Assembly (NCBI RefSeq): GCF_051020985.1
Contig: NC_135007.1
Location: 13,729,501-13,793,500 of the forward strand
DNA from: Nomia melanderi
Taxonomy: Eukaryota; Arthropoda; Insecta; Hymenoptera; Halictidae
Direction of reading: 5' to 3'
DNA length: 64,000 nucleotides
Below are positions 36,453 through 47,030 of this stretch, piece by piece. The notes beneath the pieces are model-generated. The model had not been told where the DNA came from. It did not search any database and saw only the letters and a list, made by a program, of their open reading frames with translations. Position numbers and translations under genes: made by a program. Numbering within the stretch: position 1 is the stretch's first letter; every line of letters starts with the position of its first letter.

Positions 36453-37436
36453 TGTTCCTCTCCTTCGGTATTTCAGTTCTCTTTCGAACTTCTTCTCTCC
36501 GTCCGTTCCAACTCTCCGCATCCCGTTCAACGGCGAGGTGCTGCAGTTCTACCGTCGGCCGTTTTACTTACAAATTCAATAAGCATATATCATATTTAAT
36601 GCACGCCCTGAGCCGGGAATGTTTCGACCGCCCTGGACCACCTTCTTCTTCCACCGAGTGCACTCCGCTCCGCGCTCTCTCTCCGTCTCGCGGTCCCCGC
36701 CACGGCTCTCCGCTCCGTATTCGCTGGCCATCGTCGGCCGTCGCGTCTCCCGCGTCTCTCGCGGTTTCGCATCGGCGGTCGACGGACGTTCCGCCGCGGA
36801 CGCGTCCCCGATGGATCTCGGGCCCGAAAAGGCGAACGATCGAGGCGAGTCGATCGGCGGAGCGCGTCGAATCGCGGGAAACCGGGAAGCCGCGCGCGCG
36901 GTTTCGCGCAGCCGACGACCGCCTCGCGTTTTACGAGCTGCCCTCGCCGGATCTCCCCCCGGCGGACCTCACGCGTCGCCGCGGCCGCGCGACGCTTTGT
37001 ACTCTCGTCCCGAAAGCCGCGAGGTTCGAGCGACGTCGATCTCCGTCGCGGTTCAGGATCGACAACCTCCGCCGTGTCCGTCGTTCCGAGCGGCTCGGTT
37101 TCGCGCGTGTAACTCCGGTTCTCGTCCCGGCTGGATAGCAGGAGTCGAATCGCGGCGTGCCGCGCCGACGAAAGAATATCGTAGACGCGTACAACCGGAG
37201 GTTATCTCCCGAGCACCATGTTTTATTACCCCGGAACCAATTACACCCTTGCTCTCATTGTCAGTGTAGTCCTTCGGTGTGTCAGCCACCGGACCGTTAG
37301 TATTCTTCGGTGGCCCTTGCAGGGGTCTCCTTTCTACCGACACCTCCGTGTACGTGGTCGATATACACGACTCTACACACGCGGTCAACATGCCGGTGTA
37401 CATGCGCGAATGGACAGACAGAAGGGGGTAACGGCG

Positions 37437-37595
37437 GGATAGAGCGAGAGTGAGAGCGACGCGAGGAGCGAGCAGGAGCGAGGGAGGTTGCGAGCAGCGA
37501 GCAACAGGCCGGGACGAAGAGGACCGGACGCCGGGAGAAAGGGAGAAAGGGAGAAAGGGAGGAAGGGTAGAAGAGGAGGAAAGGAGAAAGGGATA
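37437..37595 (+). repeat. Purine-rich tract with (GGGAGAAA)3-4
   Basis: Starts as GAGCGAGAG-type imperfect repeats and includes three perfect GGGAGAAA copies at 37533-37556 plus a variant GGGAGGAA. Confidence 0.85.
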
Positions 37596-40500
37596 GCGCA
37601 CGCACACGGTCGAGATCGTAATGCGTTACCCACGGCGGTCGACGTTCGATAGAGAACGAGATAGCGGCACGTCGTACGGTGGGAGGCCACGTATCGGGAC
37701 ATATCTACTAATTAATTTATACAGGCTCGTTCGAGCGGCTCGCACTAATAGAAACAGCGACGAGGAAAAAAGAGGAGGGGACAAAGTGGACGGCGCGGAG
37801 TCGTTCGGTCTATGCTCGGCGTCCCACCTTCCGGCGCGGGGACGAAAAAGGCAAGGAATTACGTTCATTTGCATTCGAGATTCGGCTCCGGTCGAGATCC
37901 GTGGACAACCGTACGATCGACGGGCCCAGAAAGAAACTGTTGAGCCCCCGCTTTGGCAATTTCGGGCGAAGCTTATACGATTGGAGATAAAAGGAGGGCC
38001 GCGGGTCGCCGACGTCTGCGGTACTAGAGCACCACTCGCATTTGCGTACGGCAAATCGACGAAAAGGGCGTTAATATTATTTATAACGATAATTAAGAGC
38101 AGCCACGGGCGATACAGCGGACGAACGCGGCCGCGTGTGCGTGTGTCCGACGGTGCCCTGCGCCACGGGAGACCATAAAATATCTTTAATGCCTTTCCGA
38201 TTCAAATTTGGCCCTTAATGGCCGTAATAGTCATCGGTACCGGCGACGAGCGAGTCGAATCGGGCCTTGCACCTGTACCGTGCGCACGGTATCCGGCCGA
38301 GCCGAGCGTGGGTGCATCTCCGAACCGATCTGCCGGCAATATCGACGGACCGAGATTAAGACCTCTCCCTTTTACGTTCCTCCTCTCGGGACGACCCCGT
38401 TCGCCGTTCCCCGTTCCGGCGTTCGTTGTTCGCCGTCCGCGAGCCGCTTTTTGCCGTTCTTTCCGTGTCCCTTCGAGCGCGCAGCGAACATTAAAAAATA
38501 TGACGGACACGCTCGTAAAGAAGGATCGGCGGAAAAGTGATTAGGGCCCGACGTAATTAGTATGGGCGTTTTTAAGCGCGTTCGGGAAAGGAGGTCGCGG
38601 CGGCGGGCACCGTGGAAAAAAATCCGTCCGCGCGGAGAGAAGTACACGAGACGGTGAGAAGCAAGACATAATCCGGAACGACTCGGAGTCATGATCGACC
38701 GGTGGAATCGAAGGTTCTTGTCCGACGGCGTTCCTCCGCGTACAATTTCAAGGACACTCGACACCCTGGAATCCAGAACCCGTGGAACCGCGCGCTTGTC
38801 GCGGAACTTTTTCGCCCGGCGCGCGGCGCGCGGTGCTCGCCGTCGCGGGATCTCGCCCGTCCAGCCGCGGAGAAAACTGTAAAACGATTACGCGGCAAAA
38901 ACCGCGGCGGACGCATGTACATACCGCGCACCGATCATTTAAATCGTTACGCAACCGGCGCACCGCTTTTACGTCGCCTCCCGAACCCGTTTTTCACTTT
39001 CGTACCCGCCTTATTTAGACGCCCCACAATAGAGACGAGCCCCTAAAATAGAGTCCGCTCGTTCCCTTAATTATCGGCGATGGCCAGAGAAATACGAGGC
39101 GCGTTCCAGGTAACCGCGACGCTATATTCTTTCGCGACCGACCGGCCGCGCGCGATAAATACGTCGGATCCGGGGATTCTCGCATTACCGCCCGTACAAA
39201 AGGAACAACATCGGAAAGGTACCGATGGGCCCTTTGAAAAAATATAGTCCCCGCGAATACAGATCTAATAACTTGTCCGCTCACGTGGCGCGAAAGAAAC
39301 TTTCCAAAGCGATTTACGGGGAAATTTACCGGTATGTCGGGCACCGCTGCATAATTCATGGCGCCCTGGGTGCCGACCCCATCCATTCGGCCCGCGACTC
39401 CTCGTCCACCGGCCCGGGGACCAGTTCGCGGAACGCGTCGGGCCAACGGAGAAAGTTCTCAGTCGGTCCCGTCGTACAACGTTAGTCCCGCGCCGTGTCG
39501 CGACGCGGAACATTCCGCGCGCATCGGTCGCGGTGTTATCGTCCGCGTAACGGCGGAAGATGGATGCGGAACGGGTTCAAGGCCGCGCCGGAAGGGAACC
39601 CCGGCGACGACGACCCGACCGGGCAAACGCGAAACGGCTCGGCACCGCGCGTCCGCCGAGGCTCTAGGAGATGCCGGGACGCGGAAGATAGATGCATTCC
39701 AAAGTGGGCGGATGAGCGACACTGCTTTCAATAAGGCAAGAACACGGGTCCGCAAACCGCAAGTCATGTTGCTTCATTACGCCGCCCCACGTGAGAGTAA
39801 GATGAGACTTCGAAACTAACCTGAGCCCCTCTGATGGGACCCGCCTCGTGCGTAGCCGGCCCCGATAGAACTCCGAGGTCGCTAGGCGTTCTCTCGCCGA
39901 CTCCTCGCCTCCCTCTCCCTCCGCCCCTCCGTCGGTCCCACCCGTCCCGCGGGAGGCAAGAAACGCCGTCGAATATTCCACGGTCGAGCAGTAAATTCTT
40001 GCCGGGATTGCATTTACCTGTAGCGCGTCGTAACGACCGTTAATTAAAGCCCGCGAACTTTTATCCGCGGCCGGCCGAACGTTGCGTAATCCACCTACGC
40101 GAACGCGCTGCCGGCCCGCCGATCCGCCGACTGGTTCGCTCGGAACGGAATACCGTGACTAGGCCGTATTTAGAAGCGATTCCCGGCCGATCGTTCGTCG
40201 GATGCCCCGTGGTGGCCGGTGCCGAGCGCGTCAACCTCCTAGAACGCGTTAGAACGAACAAAGAGCCGATCGTCGCTATCCCGCGGTTACCGAGCCGATC
40301 GAACGACGCGCGATACGTCTGCGCCTCGATGGCAACCTCGGCTCGCGATAGAAACGGTCCGTGTCGGCGCGGTTATTCGTTCTCGTTCGTGTTACTCCTC
40401 GCCGCTGACTCCCCCTCGGTTCCGTGGCGCGAGATTGCGAGCAAATTTGGCCGAAGCGAAGCGGAACGGAACGATGGAACGGATGTTTCGACCGAAACGC

Positions 40501-40825
40501 AGAAACGGAACGGCACTGCGCTCCGTGTTGCGCGCCGCTCGAACATAACTCGCGTCGTTCCGCCGTGGCGATCGAGAAGGAAGGTTTAGGCGATGCGTTC
40601 CTGGATTTCGGTAACTATTTATCCATCGATAGGGAATGCGGTCGTAATGTTCTCGACCGTTGCCGCTCCTCGGATCGCCGGTTCTGGGAGAAGCGAATAA
40701 CCGCTTGAACCGTACCGTGGCAAGTTTCAGAGTTAGATGAGTTAGAATCGAATGACGGTTACGACACAAGCCGTACGGCTAATTGGAATTTAGTGATCGT
40801 AAGTCGCGGCAACGGTGAGCCAAGG

Positions 40826-40852
40826 GAAGGCAAGGCAAGGCAATGCAATGGC
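40826..40852 (+). repeat. (GGCAA)n pentamer repeat
   Basis: Tandem GGCAA/GCAAT units, five or so copies with drift. Confidence 0.8.
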
Positions 40853-41340
40853 AGCGACGAGCCAATGGCAACGGCAACGTCGGCTGCTCGGAACACCGGT
40901 GACCCCGTGGAATCGCAATTTCTCAATTTCCCCCGACATCACTTCCCCGCGGAGTGCGCGCATGAGAACTCGGCCCCCGGAGAACCATCCGGCGCGTAGC
41001 GCGGCGATCGATCGGGCCAACTGGAACGCGATCGATAATCGCGTCTGGCAGAAGTAAACGCGACAAATTTATGCGCGGGTCGCCCGCTCGGTCGGTCCAC
41101 CCGAGCCCCGCGCTCGCGCGCTTGTAATTCATCCGACATTGTAGCTGTAACGCACGAAAAATATCAGGTGTAATATTTCAGGGGATGCGCCGCGATATAT
41201 CATCGACGGTGGATTAACTTTCAAATTCGATGCCGATCGGGAGTCCTGATCCCAGTAATTTCGTGAGGGAATTCGCGAATACGGGATTCAGAATGCACCT
41301 CCGGGCGGGGATTCACGAGGCTGGACGTATACGTGCTCGC

Positions 41341-41358
41341 TCGGTCGGTCGGTCGGTC
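41341..41358 (+). repeat. (TCGG)4 tetranucleotide repeat
   Basis: Four perfect TCGG units, followed by TCGCGACC. Confidence 0.85.
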
Positions 41359-42265
41359 GCGACCAGCCGACGCGACGATAGCAATCTACATCCTTAATTC
41401 CGCAGGTTGTCGTGGCCGTGCCGGATCGTAAAGTCGAAACGTCAAAACGCACACCGGTCGCCCGGTGCACGCCCACCCACGTATGATCGCTCACGTACAC
41501 GGAAGCACATGCTCGCGCGAGCCCGGCCGTTCCCCTGTTCCCCTTCTCGTTTCCTCGCGTCATCGATCTCTCGCCGGTGAAAAAGCATGCTAAGCGCGGC
41601 GATCGGATCGAACATCCACCGATAAATCAGACTGGCGCGGGTTCTCCGTTTCGCGCGAATCGCACCGCGGCCCAACAACGAACGCCGCCCTCGCGCGGCA
41701 GGGTAATTATTCGACCCTATCGAATTCCGGTTGTAATCCGAATAGGTAAAAGTGGGACGCGACCGACGCTTGCGGGCATTGTGGCGTGCGCGCGGACTGG
41801 AAGCGAGCGCGTTCGACTGGAAACGATTTCAACGCGGATCGATTTTGCCGGCCGCAAAAACGATCCTCGGATCGTGAGAGAGCGAGAGACCGCGCCGCCC
41901 CGGCAGGAGAGAACGTATTACTCGCGCGCACTATTACCCGTGAAATTACATTCTATCAAGTTCTTTTTCCGTTTACACCTCGTTTCCTGCGTTCTCGTTT
42001 CTTGCGATCCGTCTCAATTATTAGGGAATCCCGATCCTCCCGATTACGCGATTCCCGATCCTCTCTCGCGCGCGGCGGCTCGCTTCCTTCATTCCACCGT
42101 GGTGTTTTGGCCGCGTTATTTTTTCCTCTCGGCCCGATATAAATTATCCGAGCGGCTTCCACCGGTTGACGCGCATTCTCTCCTCTTTTCGGAAGGTACG
42201 ATCCGCCGGAGGATGCGCGTTAGCCTGTCCCCGGCCAGAAATGGAAAAGGAGGAACGTACGAGGC

Positions 42266-42386
42266 CGGACGGGACGAGACGGGACAGGACGAGACGGGAC
42301 GGGATGAGACGGGATGAGACGGGATGAGACGGAACGGGACGGGGACGGGAACGGGACGGGACCGGACGGGAAAGGGGGAGGGAACG
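42266..42386 (+). repeat. (GGGAC/GGGATGAGAC)n array, G-quadruplex-prone
   Basis: About 120 bases of tandem GACGG, GGGACGAGAC and GGGATGAGAC units. The last part (42336-42382) has at least seven runs of three or more G with spacers of one to five bases, which satisfies the usual G-quadruplex pattern. The minus strand reads as Ser/Arg/Pro repeats, purely from the array. Confidence 0.85.
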
Positions 42387-42389
42387 AAG

Positions 42390-43500
42390 CAGTAAAGACG
42401 CTGCGTCGATGAAAAACTGGGGCTGACATGTTAACGGGCAACAAGAAGCCGACTTTATTGGCCGTAAACGCGGCAATCTCTAAGCCGGTCTTATCCTAGT
42501 CTGGTCTGATGCACTTCGCGACCAACAGCAAAATCTCCTCCTTCTTCGCCTCTTTTCCCGCTGTTTTTTTCCCCCCGTCCAGACCGTGCGGAGTCTCCTT
42601 TCTTGCGATTGCGCGTTACACTCGAACGGGAATAAAAATGACGAATGTCGGATCGGGGCGAGTCAGAACGGCGGTAGCTTAATCGTTTTGTCCTTAATTA
42701 GGGACGTGTCGGCGTCGCGCTTAGGCCACGTTGCAAAGTGAATCCCTCATTAAGGAAATTCCTGTACGTTCGTCAGGGGTTAGGCACCGGGATAATTATA
42801 GCGAGGGGCCGGGTCTTGCGACAGACGTTGCTCCGAGGAGAATATTGCTGCCAACCACTGGCATTAATCTTCGGGATAGTTATCCCCGTACGAATGCGAG
42901 ATATTAATGGCGTTGAAGATATCAGCGAGCCTAGGCTGGATTGAAACTTATACGACGAAATTAGCGTCCGCGAATGCGCGGCAGGCAATTACCGGGGATT
43001 ATTACGAGAAAATACCTTGTAACCGAAGAAAAATAGAAACGTTTCCTTTCCGTTTCCCAAGCCAGCTTCGTTGCCTACGGTCTTCCGAGTCGCGGTTACG
43101 GATCGACGATCGTGCTCGTTCGCCGTGGATCCTTCAACTTCGCCTCGATCGAATATCGGAGAAGCGGCGCCGAGCTTTCTCCTTTCCGTTTTCGCGTCCT
43201 CGCTCAAGCTCCGAGGCAACGTCCGTTCGACTGGCGGCGTTATCGCGGCCCGTGGAAAACCGGTTACTCCACACCGATTTCGGGAATCTCTCGCTTCATC
43301 TCGAATCAACGGGAACGCGATCGCCGATGCGACGCGATTAACATGGAAATTCGAATAAAAATACGCTCAAACGTGTCGCGTAGATGTCACGGCGCTACTT
43401 TCAACCGATCGAATCCGTCGTTTCGAGAAGCCATTTTCCCATCGATCAAAGCTTCCTACACGCCTATCGGAGATACGTGTGTACTTAACGGTAGAACGAG
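42390..43500. other. Gene-free, moderately AT-rich stretch
   Basis: No gene is supported. At 42,420-42,980 CpG drops and TTAAT/AATTA words are frequent. A 68-codon + frame (42738-42944) and a 71-codon minus frame overlap across it, neither with a known motif. This kind of complex, mildly AT-rich sequence is a reasonable place for conserved regulatory DNA, but that cannot be shown from one sequence. Confidence 0.45.
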
Positions 43501-43580
43501 TTCAGAGGATCGCGAACTTAATTAAAATTTAACGGACGCCTGGTGCTAACTGTATTTATGGGGCTGCGAGCTCGGTCTCG

Positions 43581-43659
43581 GTGCGTCCCGCAGGAATGCG
43601 GGGTAAGCTTCCCCGCGAGAGGTCGTGCGAAACAAACGCTCCCGTCCAGCACCTGTCGC
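43581..43659 (+). repeat. Diverged direct repeat, copy A
   Basis: Begins GTGCGTCCCG and ends CTCCCGTCCAGCACCTGTCG plus C. Copy B at 43772-43901 has the same beginning and a nearly identical end (20 of the last 22 bases), with about 51 extra bases inside. Between the anchors only patches such as GCT..CC.GCGAG align. Confidence 0.5.
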
Positions 43660-43771
43660 CGTTGCGCGCGGCAAGGACCTCGGGGGCAGGGTCGAGCCTC
43701 CTTCGAATTGCCACGCTCCCACGAATTCGCGCGATTCGAGTACCTTGCGGTCCGCGAGCTCGGATTCACGA

Positions 43772-43901
43772 GTGCGTCCCGGCGCCGAGTATTTGCTCTC
43801 CCGGAACGATACGGCCAGGGGAGAGTCCGGGATCCGCAAACTCGTGGTGCTCGCCGGCGAGTTTGCGCAAGGACGGGACACTCCCGTCGAGCACCTGTCG
43901 C
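43772..43901 (+). repeat. Diverged direct repeat, copy B
   Basis: Partner of copy A, 130 bases long. The shared 3' word contains CACCTG, an E-box core used by bHLH and Snail/Zeb-type zinc fingers. Both copies read RQVLDGSV on the minus strand, though in different frames and with a stop between them, so a single coding frame is not supported. Confidence 0.5.
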
Positions 43902-44089
43902 GAAAGGAATCGACCGCAGCCTCCCGTACCGGTCTCGTCTCTCCCGAGGATCTCGTCCTCGTTGGATCCTGGAAGCGAGGCGTGTATAAGCGGTTGATGC
44001 GGGTTTATCTCGTGCGGCCGCTTCGCGACATGACGGATCGGTGCATTAGCGCGCTGATTAGGTCCTCTCCGTGGAGCATCGTTCGAGCC

Positions 44090-44164
44090 ACTCCTTCTCC
44101 TTCCTCTCCACCCTTTTCCTTCTCTTTCTTCTTCTTCTCCTCCTCCTGCTCCTCCTTGTCTTCC
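44090..44164 (+). repeat. Pyrimidine tract (CTT/CCT repeats)
   Basis: About 75 bases of TTCTTC and TCCTCC units with few purines. Confidence 0.85.
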
Positions 44165-44677
44165 ACGTTTCTCCTTCTTCCCCGCTTTGCACGTCGGTTC
44201 GGCGCGGTCTATCTGTTTTTCTTTCGGTTCGACTTCGTAGTCCCCGACTGACGTCCGTTCTTTTTTTTCTTCTTCGACGTTCTCTCGCGGCTTCTCCGTC
44301 GGTTCGGTCCGATTCCACTTTCGTTTGTCGTAGGGAAGGTGTCCGGCCTCCGGAGGAGGGAACCGAGCTACGCCGCGAAGACGGTGACGCCTCTGCAACG
44401 AACGACGACTTAATTAAGGACGAATCTGTCGGTGGATCCCGACGCCCGATAACGCGGCCTCGCCAAACGACGAAGATCGATGCTACCGAGCGATTCGCGA
44501 TTCGCGATCCGCGATTCCGTTTGTTCCCCCTGCCGACACGGCTTCGCTCTTTCCATAAATCTCTTCTCGCGAACGGACCGGCCGACCGACACCCGTATTA
44601 ATCGTTAAAAGGAACTTGGGCGAGTTATCCTTCGGGTTCGTGTGTCGAAATCTTTCGACCGGTTAATAAGCGGATGG

Positions 44678-44786
44678 CGGGGACGGGGAGGGAGGACGGA
44701 GGAGAGCGAGAGGGAGAGAGGGAGAGCGAGAGACGGAGAGAGAGAGAAAGAGAGGGAGAAAGAGAGAGAGAGACGGAGAGAGGAGT
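44678..44786 (+). repeat. (GA)n-rich purine block
   Basis: About 110 bases of almost pure purine in GAGAGAG, GGAGAG and AAAGAGAG units. Confidence 0.9.
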
Positions 44787-45003
44787 AATCTCCTCCGCTT
44801 TCTCAGGAATTAACCGGTTGCTTGCCCTTGCTCCGTTCCAGCGGTAATTGCGTCGTGAAACTAGATACTAAATAGCGTTACGAATTTCAATTCGTACGGC
44901 TTATGCGGGACGATAGTGATTGGGCATGATTCCGTGACGGGGTACTCCGCGTGGTTTTGCAACAGTTAACCGGCCGGGAGTCGTTGAAAAGTGCCGAGGA
45001 AAA

Positions 45004-45045
45004 TGGGAATGGGAATGAGAATGGGAATGGGAATGCGGAATGGGG
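45004..45045 (+). repeat. (GGGAAT)n hexamer repeat
   Basis: Six tandem GGGAAT-like units; GAGAAT and GCGGAAT are the variants. Confidence 0.9.
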
Positions 45046-45769
45046 AGGATGCGAGGGCCGCGAAGCGGAGCCGATAGTTCGCGATGATGCCACGGACGAT
45101 GATGAACTTTGGGCGTTGAAGCGATGCCGCGCGGGGAATAAAGAGTCTCAGGTGCAATCGGAACGCGCGATGCTTAACGTTCGCCTTGGGCAACGCTCGG
45201 GATCCAGCCGGCCGATGCGATGATTGACCAATTCCACCCGGTCTATCTAACATCTACTAATATCGCGTATATGGCAACGGATACGCGGCTAACAAATCTG
45301 CCACGAACTCCGTCGGGTGTGCAACATAAATAAGGAGAATCGTACACGCCGTTGAAATGTTAAACGGTTCTAAACGTGTGTGAATATGTACGCGATACGC
45401 CGTAAATGTCAGCGGGGGCCGATCCTTTCGCGGAGAAATCTTTTACGCAGCGTTACCGCTGGTCGGGAGGAATACAAATTTGCGACGAACAAGCGTTCCC
45501 CGGCGCTCTCCGCTCCGCGCGCCGGTCGATCGGAGGCCTTCTCTATCGGAGACCTGGAATCACCGTGGTGAACCGCGCGGAGTCGAACAGCCGAGCCGAA
45601 TCGAGGCGAACCGATATTAACGAGTACCTCGCGGTAAAACAATCCGTCGGAATGCCAGCGTCGGGCCAATATCGCGGCCGCGCCGAGCCGCACCGCGATA
45701 AATCTCACGCTGCCGGCTAGCGACAGGCGGAGGGTGCTCAACGGGGAGAACTATCCCCGGCCGCGTTGC

Positions 45770-45789
45770 CGCGGATTAATTAAACCGCG
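45770..45789. promoter_or_regulatory. Near-perfect 20 bp palindrome with TTAATTAA core
   Basis: CGCGG arms flank TTAATTAA; nine of ten base pairs are self-complementary. The layout (GC arms around overlapping TAATTA sites) is like the perfect palindrome at 20125-20148 and the one at 53115-53133. A homeodomain dimer site is possible; the role is inferred. Confidence 0.35.
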
Positions 45790-46744
45790 ATTTTCTATCG
45801 GACGGGGTAACGAGGAACGCGAAACCTCGAGCTCGTTACGAGACGCGCGAGGGACGTCCGAGAGATTACGGGCGTCGCGAGGAGTGTTGTACGCGGGCGG
45901 CGGTGCGCCGCGAATACTGGTAGGAACGGAAGCGACGAGGGGTCCGATCGGCTTTACGGCGTGTTTTCAACGCGTCCAGTGTTCGTCCGTTGGCGACTGC
46001 GCTCGGCCCGGCCGTCCCATCGTTCGATGGAATACGCATCCGCGCGCGATAAGGGCGACAACGTGCATACATATGCGAGTTCCCGAGGGGAGTATATGTT
46101 TTACGCCGGAATAAAAATAAATCAAACCCTCGGCGAGCATAATTCATCATCCGACGATATTAATGCGACTGTAGTCTGCGTTCGTCGCACCTATACGGCC
46201 CCCTCGCTCGCTCCGTGCGCCGCGCCGTGTGTACCCGCGCGGGCGAGCGGCCGTCGGTGTACCCGTGCAGGACCAGGCTTTCGTCGGGCCGGTACGCCGA
46301 CCGGAAAACAGAGACGGCGAGAACGGGGAGCCGCCGAGACAGAGGGAGGCGGAGAGAGAGACCGAGCCTCGGGATGTTTTCGCCGATGAGAGGCGATACC
46401 GCGAAAGCCCTACCTGCGCGGAACTTTATTGATGACGAAATACGCAATCGGCGCGATCTACCACCGCGCCGCGCACCTTCAATTATATGTAAATAATTAA
46501 CTTTCCGCGCCGACAGACCGATTCGGCCCAATTAAATCCGCCGCGATCCGAATCGGCGATCGATCGCGCGGATTGCTTTTCAGCGACGCGTTAGAACTGT
46601 TATCGCTCGAGTGCTGCGGGAAACGAGCGATTCGACCGGTCTCGATTCCGGATACTCGAGAACACGTCGATATCCGACCGAGCACGCGCTCCGTGGAACG
46701 ACGCGACGCGACGGAATCGTCGAACGCTAGGCGTTTCGTAGAGA

Positions 46745-47030
46745 AATCGTTCTTGCGATCTTGAATCGTTTAAGAAGTGGCAATTTGCCGAAAGAAAAAA
46801 TAATAATGTCAAAGAAAAACACAATTTGAAGCTATTCCAACATAAATTGATCAGACGACCCTTTCCTCTAAAGTCTAAAGAATACTTTGGGTATGCTACG
46901 AGACTTCCAAATGAAGTTTACCGAATTATGCACAAAGTACGGTGTCGCGTTAGAAAATTGCGATAGAATTTCTGCAAGGACAGCAGAAGTAGAAAAGTAG
47001 TATGACAGAAAGAGAAAATGACGTTCCATC
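46745..47030. other. AT-rich island of unknown origin
   Basis: About 285 bases rich in A/T and poor in CpG, with sharp contrast to both flanks. A small GGCAATTTGCC palindrome lies near the left end. No TTAA-bounded or other inverted termini were found. A minus-strand frame covers most of it with mixed composition and ends inside it, without a recognised motif. It may be a truncated transposon fragment. Confidence 0.45.

Larger units (their letters stand above)
31720..42260. other. Gene-free stretch with many purine/pyrimidine tracts
   Basis: No gene is supported. Large frames (32269-32874 on -, 34371-34952 on +, 36416-37138 on +, 37053-37607 on -) cross low-complexity tracts or overlap opposite-strand frames and have no recognised domain. 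Notable parts are a calmer segment at 32,800-33,330 with lower CpG, the CpG-poor patch at 34480-34690, purine/pyrimidine blocks near 34.8, 36.3 and 37.5 kb, and a GGCAA-type repeat at 40826-40852. Otherwise I see only CpG-rich sequence with scattered TAATTA words. Confidence 0.55.
44165..46745. other. Gene-free CpG-rich stretch
   Basis: No gene is supported. It contains the purine block at 44678-44786, the GGGAAT array at 45004, a near-palindrome with a TTAATTAA core at 45770-45789 and a quieter patch at 45,225-45,400. Frames on both strands are short and arginine-rich. Confidence 0.55.
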
